Of a stretch of DNA of 7,173 nucleotides, positions 7,063 to 7,173 are shown piece after piece. The stretch's first letter is position 1. Every line of letters begins with the position of its first letter. The position numbers were made by a program, and so were the translations under genes. The notes beneath the pieces were generated by a model. It saw nothing but the letters and a program-made list of their open reading frames with translations, ran no database searches and was not told the DNA's origin. This DNA comes from DATDCV01 sp036524155 (GTDB lineage Bacteria; Verrucomicrobiota; Verrucomicrobiia; Limisphaerales; UBA8199), in contig DATDCV010000447.1 of NCBI GenBank assembly GCA_036524155.1, positions 1-7,173 of the forward strand. Reading direction: 5' to 3'.

Positions 7063-7173
7063 TCGCTTGTCGGGACTGACAGAGGGCGGCCAGGCTGCCG
7101 GAACCGCCTATTCCAGTCGTGCCTTCTGCTTTGATGGCTGATAGCCTCGGCCCATGGATTCGGGTGAAAGAAC

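Noticed and set aside
7074..7118. Interrupted hairpin GACTG...GGCGG...CCGCC...CAGTC downstream of the palindrome
   Set aside because: Two 5-base stems with unequal spacers in GC-rich DNA are easily found by chance, and there is no T-run or covariation.
6896..7141. 81-codon + strand open frame across the kinase end and palindrome
   Set aside because: It begins inside the kinase coding sequence in another frame and reads through the palindromic repeat, with no protein-like features.
7134..7173. Possible start of a downstream gene at ATG 7134 or ATG 7154
   Set aside because: Both frames are open to the window end, but only 13 or fewer codons are visible, with no ribosome-binding site or recognisable sequence.

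Overview
The window looks like chromosomal DNA from a GC-rich member of the Verrucomicrobiota, probably the Limisphaerales/Pedosphaera side. The assignment rests on protein style, not on a marker gene. One protein is a very large secreted product combining CotH-kinase, lamin-tail (LTD) and chitobiase-C-like domains, ending in an Asn/Asp-rich calcium loop and a typical 'SSSDLLNWES' tail. The other is a Ser/Thr kinase that opens with a double CxxC zinc ribbon and carries several membrane helices. Both architectures are characteristic of that phylum. No phage, CRISPR, RNA gene or transposase is visible. All genes read on the + strand.

Layout. Positions 1-264 are the last 87 codons of a GlcD/D-lactate-dehydrogenase-type FAD-linked oxidase, cut by the window edge. 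Positions 265-399 are a short AT-richer spacer with a candidate promoter, an inverted repeat over its -10 box, and a 12-codon mini-ORF with a good ribosome-binding site. Positions 400-4512 encode the exported ~1370-residue CotH/LTD protein. Positions 4513-4914 are a 402-base spacer with no convincing gene. Positions 4915-6942 encode a 675-residue membrane Ser/Thr kinase. Directly behind its stop codon lies a ~111-base palindromic element (6943-7053) that can fold as a cloverleaf and is flanked by near-identical 9-base direct repeats. Positions 7055-7173 hold no supportable gene, although two ATG codons near the end (7134 and 7154) open frames that run off the window.

The three genes show no obvious shared pathway. 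The oxidase is metabolic, the CotH/LTD protein is an exported surface or extracellular protein, and the kinase is an inner-membrane signalling protein with a predicted extracytoplasmic C-terminal domain. The gaps suggest separate transcription units. The most unusual item is the palindromic element: its two arms differ from each other in a compensatory way that preserves local hairpins, which suggests a structured, possibly mobile, repeat.
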